Assembly (NCBI GenBank): GCA_018398815.1
Contig: CM031596.1
Span: forward strand, 73,877,157 to 73,941,156
DNA: 64,000 nucleotides
Direction: 5' to 3'
From: Conus ventricosus
Lineage: Eukaryota; Mollusca; Gastropoda; Neogastropoda; Conidae
This document shows, in pieces, positions 10,860 to 23,196 of the stretch (the stretch's first letter is position 1; the number at the start of each line of letters is the position of its first letter). The position numbers and the translations under genes are program-made. The notes beneath the pieces are model-generated. The model was given only the letters and a program-made list of their open reading frames with translations, was not told where the DNA came from and did not search any database.

Positions 10860-13800
10860 ATAGGTAACGGGGATTTTGTACTGCCCTGATTTCATGTACT
10901 TCACACCGTTTTTTCCCCCAAGGGAGAAATTGAGTTTACCGGGAAAGAGGTTTGGGAGACCCCCACTGCTGGGGGGATGGGGGTTTCCCCCAGTGAGAAC
11001 GGGTGGGTAATGCAGGATCCCCCTGAAGATGGTAATTGGGGAGGAGCGAGGCAGCAGGTGCTGTGAAGCGGGCCTTGGTGCGAGCTTTTCAGAGTCAGCA
11101 CAGTTTCGGGGGTTGAAAGGGAAAATCCCGACTGGAAAAGCCCTTTAATGCCAGCTCTGGCCGGCGGTGGTCCCAGCCTTTTTAAGGACGGCGAAAGTTT
11201 TTATTGTCACGCTTTCGCCCGTGTCGTACTGGAATTCCTCACAGTTCATTCCATGCTGGTTTTAAGGCCCCAAAAAATCTTGGTCCAATTGCTGGGGTGA
11301 ATGATGGCATGCGATTTGAGGGAGGAGGATGATGCCCCTTTTCTTCCACAGGGTGCTGGGCCATAGATGGTGAATGGAATGGGCCCTCAAAAAAAGCCCC
11401 ACTGGCCCTTTTGGGTCTGAGCCAGGGTGAAGAGTCCCTCAAAAAGTGAGAACACCTCCTCTAATCACCTTTGGGGGTCTTCTGGAAGAAGGATCCTCAA
11501 ACCCCCCAGAACTTTAATGAGGTTCGGTGTAGGGGAAAAATCAGCAATGGGGGGTTTATTGCCCACTGCTGAAAGCACAGGCAAGCACTGTAATTCGCGG
11601 TGCCATGTCATGAGTATAAGCTTTTTTCCCATCATAGTGTAACCTTTTTTTTTGGGGGGAAATACTAAATCCTGATCAAATTTAAAAAAACGGTAGGGGA
11701 AAAAAACAGAGTTGGGTCCAAGCGTTACGAATTTTTCATCTCCTCAACCGGTGACAGCCCCCCTTTTTCACATGCTCTCCCCCGGGCCCTGGCTGGGCCA
11801 TTCTTTACCACCCAGGATGCCCTTTTTAAAAGGCCAGGATCCAATCCTTCCAGGGCGGTTGTTGGTGAAAACGGTCTTGGGTCCTCATCACAAGAATCCT
11901 TTTTACCTGTCCCTTTGGGGCATCTTTGGTGCGGCCAAAGCCTCTTTTGCAAGCTCCCAGCCATTGACCCCCTTTTTTCCTCCCCACATGACAGCACGTT
12001 TTTAGGGGAGCCCTCATTTTGGGCTTCGACCACGCCTTTGCCCCCACAGTGGCATAAGGATGCGGAAAGCTTTGGAGGACCGTTGGGGACACTCCTTTGA
12101 TCTCACCCCTCCAAGCTCTTCCCCCTGCCTTTCGTATATCCCTGAGGTGATGCCATTTCAACAGATCTGCAAAATAAACTAATATTCAAGTTTTAAGGTT
12201 CACACACACACACAACACACACACCACACCACACACCCCCACACACCGTTTATAGTCACAACACACACCCAAAAATATGTTTTTTTCCCTTTGAAAAAAT
12301 ACGAAACAAATTTAAATTTAAATTGCAAAATTTCCCATTTAGTATTCATAAAAAAAATTTTTTTGGGAAAGAGTGTAAAATGATTGGAGCGCATAGCACG
12401 ACGATGTTATTTTTTTGTCGGTGACCGCTACCCCGGGGCACGAGACGAAACCAGTTTACTGTCGGGCGTGTGCGCCCCCCCCCCCCCAAAAGCTCACACA
12501 CGGGTTTTAAGCCCCGTTTACGACCAAATGAGGTTACTCCGCTCTTTAATACAAATCTATCAACAGCACGTTTTAGTTTGAATCAAAAATTTACCATGTG
12601 ACTTGGCCTTCGGAAAAGGCATTTAAGGGAAAAGTTAACAAATGGGAGTGAAATACAACTTACCCCGCCACGGGGAAAAAAAAACACCCCGTCACTCAGG
12701 GAGGCCCCGGGGCCAAAGAAGGGGGCAACTTTGGGGGAACGCGGAAGTCTGTACGTTTTTTCCCCAATGACTGGGCTTTTTTTTAGGGACTTTGCCCGCA
12801 ACCCCCTGAGCCCCAGACCCCTCTACTTATGCAATTGTAGAAATTTTTTTTCTGAGTGATATTGAGAAAAGGGGGTATTTGCGGGCTGCACCCTTGAAAA
12901 AGATTGAAAGACATTCGGACGTCATCTTAAAACCTATTTAAAATAAAGATAAAAGTGCTATTTTTGGGGCCGGAATCGTAAGATTGGGGCGATGATAATG
13001 ACGATCGAAAGCCCATTGCTACGGGGCCCAGTCCCCCCAAAAAAAGAAATTCAAAAAAACAAACTTGCTAGAGATTCTTTAATTGTTGATAGAGGGGTTG
13101 ACACAAAAAATAAAAGCCCCCCCCAAAATTTTTCCCTTGTTTTGAACCCGGAAAACCCGGTTAGTCAGTGGGGTGTCCCATGTTTTGCCTTGGGAGCTAC
13201 CTTTAGCGTTTTGTTTCAGGGAAATTTTGGGCAGATTTTAATGAGAAACAAATTTTTTGCTGCACAAAAGCAAGAGAAAAGGTGAAGAAAACTCGGGCCA
13301 AAAAAAAACTGCCTGTTCGTCAAAAAGAAAAGAGGAGTGGACAAGGGTAATCATCCCCCACAGGTGTGTTTTTTTGGGGGGGGAAGGGTGGGGATTGCTC
13401 ATGCATTTGTGCAAAAGAATTTTTGCGTTTCCATCACAATCAAAATTAGTATTCATAATCTGTTTTTGTTTTTTTTCCCCCCCCGTAGTTAAAACAAATC
13501 GTATTGATGCCTTGGGTTTTTTAAACATTGTTGAATTTTGTTTTTTTTTTTCCCTTCCAAAAAAAGTAATTTATTATTTTGCTGACCATATAAAAAGACT
13601 TTATTTTGCCCAAAGGTTTCGACTTTTTTTAACTTAAAAGTCCTCTGTGCTCCAAATCCATGACATTCTGTGGGACAGTAAATTTTTAGGAAAAAATTTT
13701 TTTTAGCCCCGAGAACACTGAAGTAGAGTTGTCGTTCGTTTTTTTTCCCCCCTTGTGTACCAGTTACAAAAAGGGGCCCCGCCCCCCAAAACCGTTTACT

Positions 13801-14280
13801 CGGGCCTTTTTCATGGCAAAGCTGAAAATACTGGTGGGGGCCCCCGGGGTTTTTTGATTTTTTTTGCGAAATTTTTTCCTTACACCCAAAACTTTCAGGG
13901 GGCACTATCCATTTGCTCCCAAAAACCAAACTTTATTAAAATTGGATTTAAAAGCCTAACCTCGAATCAAAATGAACTTCTTTTAACGTAAAAGACCCAT
14001 TTTCACTCGCCTAAAACTTAACGAAACCCCCTAAGAACCCCCTGGGTTTTTATATACCTTCGAAAGAGGTGTGCGTCCAAAAAATAAGTATGGAAAAAAA
14101 AAATACCGTGCTAGGAAAATATGTGAATGGTAGCAAAGATTTAGAAGCCGTTTTTAAAAATGCCTTTGGCCAGACCCACTTCAAAAGACCAAATACTTTC
14201 TTATTTTTCCCCTAAGCGTTCTTTTTTTATATAAATTAATCAGAAAAAATCTGTAGTTTTTTAAATAAGTTTTAACCCAG
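10860..14280. other. Homopolymer-distorted intron sequence, nothing identified
   Basis: This stretch is unusually full of mononucleotide runs of four to ten bases (for example near 11640, 12470, 13375, 13680 and 13755). A CA-rich tract lies at 12202-12270. No protein or repeat family is recognisable, and the sequence looks like poorly corrected consensus. Confidence 0.5.
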
Positions 14281-14289
14281 AATTTTCAA

Positions 14290-17200
14290 AAATCGAGTTA
14301 AGACGGGGAAATCCTGTGTTTGGAAAGCTTTTCGTCCACCCGGGCAGAGATCCACGAACAAGAGGGGATGTGTGAAGACCTCTAAATGAGCACAGCGCAC
14401 TGATCGCAAAAAACCCGGGGAAGACCAAGGCCGGAAATTTAAACCACGTGCCAAGGACACCCACGCTGTGGTTCGGAGAGGAATTTGCACGGCCCTCGAT
14501 GCCGGGCCCCTAAAACTAAACCTCAACGACAAGAAACTGAAGATTGGGAGAAAGGATCAAAATCCCAAAAAGACTCGATCATGTAGGGAAAAGCCCCCGG
14601 AACACAAACTAGCCACATATGGGGACTTTGTGTATGCCACATGTAGAACGCCTATGGAAAAACTACCCAAAAAGGGGAAAACCCCCCAAAAGAAATCCAG
14701 ACGCCAAAAAAGAGGGACAAGAAGGCCCAAAAAAACAACCCAAAAAGAAAAAAAAAGACCGCACTCCCAGCTGAAAAAAAGGTTGGAAAACTGGGGAACC
14801 TGAAAGAAAAACACAGCGCCCCCCACAAAGCGGAACGCGGGAAGAGGAAGACAAAAAGAAAAAGACACAAGAGCGCTTTTTCAGAACCCCTTCCAGTTTG
14901 CCAAACACTGTTTTTAGCAGCCCAAAAACTGGGACCCTAAAGGGGACAAAGGGGTTCTTGAGCAGCACTGAGGAAAACAAAAATCTGATCACGAGCAAAC
15001 ACCCCTCAACAAGGCTGGTATGGCCAACCAACCCCGAGGAACGTTCAATGGCAAGCCCCCAACTTGGGGGAAATCAAGAAAGGGGGCGACAAAGCCAAGC
15101 CAAATCATCACCAGGGCCAAACGGGGTACCCTTTTCCCCTTTTCAAGAAATTTCCCGGTGCGGAGTGGGTCCACAGGGTGCTGCGATCGTTTGGGAGAAA
15201 CCAGAAGATCACGGGGGCCAGGGGTGACGGGAGTGGGTTAACCCCCCAAAAGCAAAACTCAAGTGAACAGCCAGTTTTTTGCCAAATCACTATGAAGTCA
15301 AAGGGAAAAATTTTTCTCTGCATGGCAGCAAGGCTGCCAAGTCCCCGAGGAAACAAGTACTTGGTGTGTCAGTCAGAAAGGGGCATCCCCCGGGGTGGTG
15401 GGGGTAAACCCCCAAAAATCTGGGACGCAATCCAAAAAGAAAACAGAAAAGAGAACCTGGACGTAGTGTGGCTTGATCTGGCAAACGCATATGGATCTTG
15501 CCCCGAATATACAGTTGGCCTTTAAGTACCAGGCCCAAAAAACATCCGCACATGCTCAAAAAGTACTTCATTGGCTTCCATGCGGTTTTCAAACCAGAAA
15601 AACAACTGGTTGGGTCAATTGAAGTGGGCATTCAATGGGGGGTGCAATTTCCCCATATGTCGTGCTGGCAATGGAACTCTCTTGAAAACAGCAACAAAAA
15701 ACCGGGGACAAAAACCTTGGGATGGGTACAAGAGCCCCCTTCAAGGCCTTCATGGTGACACACAGTGATTTATCCAGAGAAGACGAAACTCATGTCGGAG
15801 AGGGGGACGACTAGTTTCCTCACAGAATGAAGTTCAAGCCAAAAATCACGGGGTCTCTCACTGAGGAAAGGAAAATGGCCGAACTGTGGTCTTTTAGTTT
15901 TCCAAAACCGGCCTTTTTAACGTCAAGAAAACCAGTTAAAGCCTTGGGAAAATGGATGATGATACGCGAAAGACACACAAAAAGCAAAAGAAACCAAGAG
16001 AGGGGAAAAAGGCTTGGAGACCTTGACCCGTGTGGGGCCCCCGGCAAAAAACAAGGGCGGTGTTTCGTTTTGCGATACCCAAAACTCCATGGCCCCTGAT
16101 GATATACGACCTGCACCACACGTGGAGGAATGGGAACCAAAAACCAAAAACACAAGGAAAAGGCTTGGTGTCCCACCCTGCCTGCTGACATCGCGCTGTA
16201 CTGCCCAAACAAAGCTCAAATACCACTGAAACCACCCGGAGGGAAAAACAAAGCAGGGAAATCAACTTCAAAGCATGCGGAGGGCTCAGGAGACAAAAAG
16301 GAGAAGCAATCAACCCCGTGAAACAGGCAGAAAAAGGAAAATTTAAGGGCGATGGGTTCTGCAAAAGAAAATCCCCAAGATCAAGAAAAAACAGGGGCAA
16401 AACCCAGACCAACGACAAAGGACTGGGGGTGACCAAAACTGAATGTGGTCAAAGGCCAAAGAAAAGCCCCAAAAGAAAAATCTGATTCAGGAGAAAGGGG
16501 AAAAAAAAAACCAAAAAAGACTCAAAAAGCAGTCCAGCAAGCCCGCAGGGCAATGGACAACGGGGAAAAGCACTCCAAAGAAGTCAACTTTGGGAAGACA
16601 TTTGGGACATGGCCCCCCCTCAGGAACAGCTTCATCTCAACTGCTAAGACCTTTTGCCCTCAAATGCAACCCGGTGAAGTGGGGGAAAACAGACATCCTG
16701 CATCCCCCTTTTCCAGAAAAAAAACAGTGGGCATGTTTTTAAATCAGTAAAGTACCCTGGGTCAAGGAAGGACACAGGAGGCACAACCCAAAGGGCCCAA
16801 AAAAATTTTCAATATCTGGGCTAGACCCAAAACCACAAAAGGGAGAAAAACAGGACTCCAAAAGCACCCGCAACATTTTTCCGGCAGGGGGCAGCAAAAC
16901 ATGGCCAAAACAAAACCGTGCCCCTCGAAAAATGCAGGCAGAGTTGCTGGTGGGGGAGATCGGGATGCACTCGCCCCCCAGAATGGAAGAGCACCCAAAA
17001 TCATCAGCAAAATGGCTGAGACCAACATGTAGTCCCCTCAAGTCAACCAAACCTGTAAGACGAGCCACGGCCCATATGGAACAGAGGAGGGGCCCCAAAT
17101 CTACAAGACGAAAGTATCGATGGCAAACACCGAGGGAGAAAGGATCAGGTCAAAAACCTCACGCAAAATTGGAGCGAGGATTTGTGGGAACGTCCCTACA

Positions 17201-17330
17201 GCCCATGAAACAGCTCTCATTGCGGGGAAGGGAAAAAACCAACCCTGAAAGCAAGGGGGCAAAGGGGGCGAGAGGTTTAAGCTGGGGATCTGGTCAAGGG
17301 GAAACAAAGTAACTTCATAAGGCTAATTTC
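14290..17330 (+). mobile_element. Second non-LTR retrotransposon, RT family with the WLDLANAYGS motif
   Basis: The key block is ENLDVVWLDLANAYGS at about 15457-15500, motif A of a reverse transcriptase type common in mollusc and cnidarian genomes. Upstream is GKIFLCMAARLPS-like sequence corresponding to the finger region. Downstream are degraded pieces of the GIPMGC/SPILF motif B region (about 15600-15700), an FMDD-like motif C remnant near 15748, and a C-terminal RGFVGTSL ... MKQLSLRGREKT block at 17180-17240. An early Lys-rich segment (14650-14800) is followed by EKNKNLIT-like sequence. Reading requires many frame corrections at homopolymers. The family may belong to the R2/NeSL side of the LINE tree, but I cannot place it firmly. 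Confidence 0.65.
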
Positions 17331-17344
17331 CCTACAAATATCAT

Positions 17345-17690
17345 GCCCCCTGTGGCTCAGGGGTTAAAAGCGCGATCTTTTAAGTAAAAAAGAGCAGGCC
17401 AGGGGGGTCATGGTTCAAAATCCCAGCCATGCTCGTCCCGGGGTGGGGAAAAAAAAAAAAGGGGCAGCAGAGGGCATCCGGATCATGAACCGGGGGGGCC
17501 CCAAACCCCCCCTGGGTGTCAGGAAAAAGGGGCCAAACACTTGCCTGAAGGGGCTTCTCTTCTGGGGACTCTCGCTCCACGCTCCCACTTTTTCTTTCTA
17601 CGGGTTTTGTGGGGGGGGGAAGGTCACATATAGGGGGGAAAAAAGGGCTGTTTTTGGATGGAGGATGTCTTTAATTTTTTTTCATTACTT
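17345..17690 (+). mobile_element. tRNA-derived SINE
   Basis: TGGCTCAGGGGTTAAAAGCG at 17353 matches an internal polymerase III A box, and GGTTCAAAATCCC at 17412 matches a B box with one inserted A. The spacing of about 59 bp fits a tRNA-related promoter. The body that follows is G/C-rich with homopolymers and runs into an A/T-rich tail near 17690. It does not fold as a complete tRNA (the acceptor stem is absent), so it is called a SINE. Confidence 0.6.
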
Positions 17691-17699
17691 TTATAGAAA

Positions 17700-19347
17700 G
17701 ATCAAAAAAATTTTTTTTTAAATTTGAATTTGTATGGCAAGTGAACAGGCGATTATTTTTTTTTTGGGCCCAGGGAATCACATAGCCATGGACACAAAAT
17801 CATGCGGCAGCAAGGGTTAAAAGAGCGAAATCACCAAATCTGAAAAAAAATTTCACATCATGATTTTTATTTTTCAAAAGACTCTTAGCATATCAGCAAC
17901 ATGAAAAAGTGCCCATGTTAGCATATGAAAGAAATAGATTACATCAAAATTTTTTTTCCATTATGTCCATCAGTATAGTAAAATAAGAGACCTTATTTAA
18001 AAGTGTTATAATAAAAAAATTCACATCAGTAAATTCTTGAAATTTTCTGACAAAGGCTTTTGCCCATTGGGGACACTAAAAGAAACCGGATTAGTTGACA
18101 ATCGTTGATTTGTTAATAAAGCCCTTTAATAATCTTTTTTGTGAAAAACTCTTTAAATAAAAAATATTCAGTGTTTCCACGTCTTTAATCATTTAGTATT
18201 TTTCCTAGCAGGGACTTTTCGCGCAAAAACTTACATATTTTAAAACACAATTTTACACACTTTGGACCCAAAAACCACAATAGAATTTCAGAGGTAACCA
18301 GTCGTGGTTCGGCCAAAGGAGGAGACAACAACAGAGCGGAAAAACAGGCAAACAAAAGGATGGTCATCTGCCACTGTCCCAGTCGCGCTTGATTCAGCTA
18401 AAAAAAAAAAAAAAAAAAAAAATTTTAAAATTGAATTGGGGCTTTTCAGATGGCAGCAAATTTTCCCACGGGCCTTGGCCCAAACGGGGTGTTTTTAAAC
18501 AAGGAACCCAAAAAAGCTGTCTGGGAAAAAATGGAAAGTTTTTCTTTGTGGGAAATGTTAGTTCTGGTTTTGGCAGTGAGGGTGGGACCGTATTTTTTGT
18601 ATAGGGGGGGAAGATAAAACGTTAAGCAGCCAATACTTTTCATTCTAAAAAACTTTTTTGATATTGTTATTCCTCTTCTTTTTTTTTATCATGTAGGTTT
18701 TAATATGTTTTTTATAAGCGTCACTTTCGTGTCTAGGAAAAGAAAAGAGGGTTTTACACTTTGGGTTTTTTTAAAAAAATAAGGAAAATGTTTTCTAAAC
18801 GTAAAAGCACATGGGTTTTCGTTGACCATAACATAATTAATGCACTATGCACCTCGCACGTGCACCAAAACCCACCCCCACCCCCCACACACACACCTCT
18901 CCTTCTGACTCGTGCACCTTTTACCGAAGAAGTCTGGGAATGGAGGCTACACATTGCCAACAAACATGCGCCATTCAAAGCATAATTCATACAAACATTT
19001 CTAATGTGTAAACGTTTTTCAATAATACTGGTCAGGTATAGACGCACATACTTGTACAGCACATTTCTAACTTATAAATGTTTTACTTGAATACCAGTCA
19101 TATAGAGATAAAATAGCTTGCGCAAGTCAGTTTGTGATGTGGCCATGATCTTATCTGCTCATATGAGACAATCGTTTCACCTCATCTCTCATTGCTTTCC
19201 CATAAGTTGACTTTCCTCACTGTCTCCCCTTTCCCCTGAAGTCTCTGTCAGTTAATGATAGAAAGATCTGATCCTGAGTGAATAGGAACAAAAGTGTTTA
19301 TTTTGATCCAGAATGAGTTGGTATGAATTGAATGTTATATGTTCCAG
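17700..19347. other. Intron sequence before the coiled-coil exon
   Basis: This is AT-rich with an A run at 18402-18422 and a short CA tract at 18875-18895. No feature was recognised apart from the polypyrimidine tract and the acceptor AG at 19346-19347. Confidence 0.5.
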
Positions 19348-19564
19348 GAGTTGCAGAAGAAATGCCAGCAGTGCATGGACATCATTGTGTCTGCCAAAGA
19401 CGGCAGGCTGCAGAGGCTAACAAGAACGCCAACAGTCTGCTCCAGGAGATTGACAGAGAAAGAGAACTGGATGAACAAAAGCGTCAAATTGCTGCCAGAA
19501 GACGTGAGAGAAGGAAGGAGAGGAAAAAGAAAGGAAAACTGGAGAAAACCAAAGACAGCAAAGA
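19348..19564 (+). CDS. ANKHD1: ANKHD1/ANKRD17 (mask)-like gene, basic coiled-segment exon
   Basis: The exon continues directly from the ITDK end of the previous exon with ELQKKCQQCMDIIVSAKD, then in the +1 frame QAAEANKNANSLLQEIDRER and a Lys/Arg-rich stretch ending KTKDSKE. This matches the segment after the ankyrin repeats in ANKHD1/ANKRD17, including the AAEANKNA core. The acceptor is CCAG ending at 19347 and the donor is GTGAGT at 19565. One base is missing next to the Asp codon at about 19401 (GAC followed by GGCAGG where an Arg codon is expected), which breaks the frame. With that base counted, the exon leaves in phase 2. Confidence 0.88.
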
Positions 19565-20163
19565 GTGAGTTCGATAAAAGTCTGTGTAAGACTGGAAGTG
19601 GCCTTGTTGCCACATAATTTAACCCATATTTGATTACCCATTGTGTGAAGCTCATCACTGTCAGCACCAAGGCAGCCAGTCAGATTTTCACAATGAGAAC
19701 TAAAGGATTTGAGAGCATGCTACAGGTTCCAGTAAAAACAGATACCCTGTTTTGATGCTTTGCTCTTTTATGAATGAGTAAGAATTATATATGATTAGAA
19801 AAAAATACAGAATGGGTAAGTGTTGTGTATGATTAGACAGAAAAATGATTGTTGTCTCCAGGATATAATTGATAAAATGGACATTAATCAAGTTTCCTGT
19901 ATTACAGAGGCATGGGTGAAACTTTTCCGTCTATGGACGGAAATCCGTCAAAATGACTTTCAGTCTTGACGGAACTTCCGTCAATTTAAAAAAAACAAAC
20001 AAAAAAAAAACCCGATTTATCGGTTCCGATTTTGTGTTCGATCCAAGTTTTCCATCTCATACCGGAAGTAGCTGTTTCTGTGTTTTCGGCATCTTCACAG
20101 GCTAACATTGGCGCGTCTGACTGACAACGAAAGTTTGCACGGTGCTCCAGAAATTAAGTAGTC

Positions 20164-20412
20164 ATGGCTTTTTTGAAAGAAGGAGATCCAGTAGCATGCG
20201 TCGAGGGCCAAATTAAAAACAAATGGAGATGACAATGGCTAAACGAAACTGATGACGACGGCAATGAATATCGCAAGTGGTGCAAGAAAATAAATGTGGC
20301 CGGCACGTGTTTCTGTATCGTTTGTTCAAAAACGATCAGTTACGGATGCGAACGGAAAAAAGAAACTTCGAAGCCATGCTGATCACCCAGAGCATAAGAA
20401 AACATGAAGGCG
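20164..20412 (+). pseudogene. BED/U1-like zinc-finger exon 1 in family 1 copy 1
   Basis: From the ATG at 20164 the frame reads MAFLKEGDPVACVEGQ, IKNKWR, a TGA stop, QWLNETDDDGNEYRKWCKK, then CFCIVCSKTISYG. A one-base insertion (TGCG where copy 2 has GCG) follows, after which KKKLRSHADHPEHKK completes a C-x2-C-x16-H-x5-H finger. The related frame at 41311 has Trp (TGG) where this copy has TGA. A GT dinucleotide after the finger could be a donor, but I cannot confirm splicing. Confidence 0.7.
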
Positions 20413-20869
20413 AGTTAACATTTTTGTATTCTTTGCTAAAGTAATTAGAATCAAATTTAAAAAGTTGATTTGGGGGGGCTAATTATACTTATTAGTTGAT
20501 ATTTTTGGTGGGGTGGGAGTAATTTAATGTATATCAGGGGTGGAAAATGTTCCAATTTTTTATTGTTTGGATTTTTTTTAAAGAGTAAATTTCCTTTTTT
20601 TTATATTACTTTCAGGTGGTGGGTGGGTGGGGGGGGGGGGGGGGGGGGGGGGGAGGGTGATGGGATTCTTAGAATTTTATTATTGTGAGTGGGGGTTTTG
20701 TTGTTGTCAGTTTTCATTTTGTTTGTTTATTTATTTTTATTTTTAGTCCCTTTCCTTAAAAAAATCATGTTATGATACTTTTTTAGGAAAGAAAAAAGTT
20801 AAAAAACAGAAATGACCTGAATCCTCCCTACACTTTACCTTTTTTTTTTTTTTAAATTTCACCAATTCC

Positions 20870-21112
20870 CACTCGGAATATTTATCACAAGCAGCCAAAA
20901 AAAAATGTAGCTACTGTCTCCTCCACGTCTAGCTATTTCCAGCTGCAGCCCACCATGTCAACATTTCTACATCTGTATGTCCATCTGTGCCCGTCATGTT
21001 CAGTCTGCTTCTTCAGCTGCTCCATTATCTCCAGACCTGGCTCCAGTGGAAAACGAAAAGCTGGTGCTGCAGACATCAGGCAGTTTTTCAAGCGCCCACT
21101 ACTGGACTGAAG
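20870..21112 (+). pseudogene. Candidate second exon of the family 1 zinc-finger protein
   Basis: A frame beginning after a TTTCACC(A)-type acceptor reads SEYLSQAAKK, then a Ser/Pro-rich linker, GSSGKRKAGAADIRQFFKRP and LLD followed by a stop. It is the diverged counterpart of the cleaner sequence at 44852-45101. Two length differences (in an A run, and near 21034) break the frame here. The basic segment followed by IRQFF is the feature of interest. Confidence 0.55.
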
Positions 21113-21135
21113 ACTTTTTTTTTTTCTTCATCTTT

Positions 21136-21166
<31 letters not shown>

Positions 21167-23196
21167 GTTTTCTTTCCCACTCATTGTTTGACAGGGCAAG
21201 AGAATTTCATTAATATATGACTGCTTAATCAAAATCAACAGGAAATTTCATAATGACTCGTCCTTGCTTTTGTTTGACACCATGGAAAATGATAGAAATG
21301 TGGATGACAGCTTTGCACTTTATTGATGGACAATTCTGAAAATGATTGAAGGATGAATTATACTTCATGTATGGTGGCTTTTTGACAGTGAGGACAAGAG
21401 GAACTGACAAGATAAGAAGGCCACCTTTGTTCATCCATTTTCTATATGTGGTGTGGTTGCTTTGGAAAGACAAAATGTGCTGACAACATGTCAACTTTGA
21501 TTTCTCCTTATTAAGATTTGGTGTGATTCTTTGGACTTAAAAGACAAATGGTGCCGGCAAGAATAAGGCTACTTTGGTTCCTCATTGTGCATCTCAATGT
21601 GTGAGCATGTATATTCTTTTTACACACAGTCTTGATTCAAATAGTAAAGTGACCATTTTAAACAATTTGTGGGGGAATTTTGTTGATTTTTGGAATGTTT
21701 TGATCAGTTCAGATTGGGTGAGAAAAATTTCCCTTTTTGAGTTTTTATATTCTGGTATATTTCTACACTTTTAGACTTTACCTTTCCTGAGCTTGTACAA
21801 TTAAGCCATGTATATTATTTTTATTCATTTAAATGAATTAATGGAACATAAAGTCTAACAGTAACTCACAAAAGCATGTTACAGTTAAGCTTTTTACTGC
21901 AGAAATCATGTTACAATTAAGCTTTTTGTGGTGCAGGAGAGCCAACGAAATTGGCCTAAAAAAAATTTTTAAAATCAATTTCTCTTCGCCCCCTGGACCC
22001 CCAACGGGGCGCTGCCCCTGTACCCGCCGGGGCCTAGGCGGCCCCTGGACCCCGGCTAATTTCAGTCAAATCAAGTTTTGTAGGTTTCACCCATGCAAAG
22101 GATATTGTTTTTAAATCTGATTCAAATATTAAAGTTGTTCTAGATTTTGTGAAGTGGACATGAAGACAATGCTTGTTTGTTCCAATGTAAACCATGTCTG
22201 TGTGTCTTTTAGCTTCACAGACTACTGGAACTGAAGTTAAACGGCTAACATTTTTCTTCATTTTCAAAAACATTGGAGATGTATGAAGCCCTGATTTTGT
22301 ATCCAGGATATAATTGATAAAATGCACATTAATCATGTTTCTGTATTACAGAGGAAATTGTTTTTAAATTCGATTCAAATGTTAAATTTGTTGTAGATTT
22401 TGTGAAGCCCTGATTATTATCTAAATGAATTTATGGGCAGCAGAATTACGTAAAATGTATCGCACTGAAATCAGTCATCAGTGAAGTGGCCAATTGCTTG
22501 GTTGCCCTTTTTCATTCTTTGTACAGATTTGAATCTTATGTTTTCTTGGGAAGGGGAAGGATGCCTTGTTATCTCCCAACCCCCTCAGAGAAGCGTGTCT
22601 GCTGCTTGCAGCTATACCACTTTGTCATACCATGCAAACACTTTTCTTCCTTTCTCATTTTGCACCATTTTAAAATCTGTGTGATCACTCCAGACTGGCA
22701 TGATTTAGTATTTATTCACACATTACTGCAGTGAAACTTCCTATCAAGGGCCATCTGAAAAAGACACCTTTTCTTTTCTTTTCTTTTTTTTTTTTATTTT
22801 TACATTTTTGTTGTCTTCTTTTGTAGTTTTTAATATGGTTTCTTTTTTGTAATGTTATATTTCAGGCGAATTTTACATCTTAAAGGATTTCAATACACCA
22901 TACTAGCTGTTTAAAAAAACAAAAAACAAACCCTTTCATCTTACGTTTGATCATGTTCATTTGATAGGAATGATCTGCATTGTGAGATTTCTTGTTTATC
23001 AGTATATGGTAGATAACTTAGTGTTATTTGATTTATCATCTCTTTTAGTGTTAGGGCCACCAAATTACATGATGGAAGCCATTAAATGAGGGGTCATGCA
23101 TCATGTGCATGTGCCAAAAAGAGGAGATGGAGGGGACGAGATTGTTTTTTGGATGAATTTTTTTTTTTTATCCGCGCATTCACAGCCTTGCATTAA

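Larger units (their letters stand above)
19911..22095 (+). mobile_element. TIR transposon, family 1 copy 1, with a BED zinc-finger frame
   Basis: The ends are CATGGGTGAAAC at 19911 and GTTTCACCCATG ending at 22095. The flanks CAGAGG and CAAAGG fit a 6-bp target duplication with one change. Just inside the left end, TCCGTC and its complement GACGGA alternate at least five times (19927-19986). A zinc-finger frame starts at 20164, and a second exon-like frame ends at about 21112. A GC-rich hairpin block lies at 21984-22065 near the right end. A poly-G run of more than 20 lies near 20631-20653. No transposase domain is visible in 2.2 kb, so the element is non-autonomous or its enzyme is unrecognised. 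Confidence 0.8.
19857..22352. repeat. Direct repeat flanking a transposon insertion
   Basis: A roughly 50-bp sequence containing CCAGGATATAATTGATAAAA and ending TATTACAGAGG occurs at 19857-19910 and again at 22303-22352. The sequence after each copy also matches (GTTTTTAAATCTGATTCAAA at about 22109 and its near copy at about 22361). An older tandem duplication of roughly 240 bp was therefore already present when the TIR element inserted at CAGAGG. Confidence 0.7.

Noticed and set aside
10086..10904. Long minus-strand open frame (272 codons), Pro-rich
   Set aside because: It follows the G-rich minisatellite and pyrimidine tract; all frames stay open because of composition, and no domain or splice structure supports a gene.
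17345..17430. tRNA gene
   Set aside because: A and B boxes are present, but the acceptor stem and anticodon arm cannot be formed; interpreted as a SINE head.
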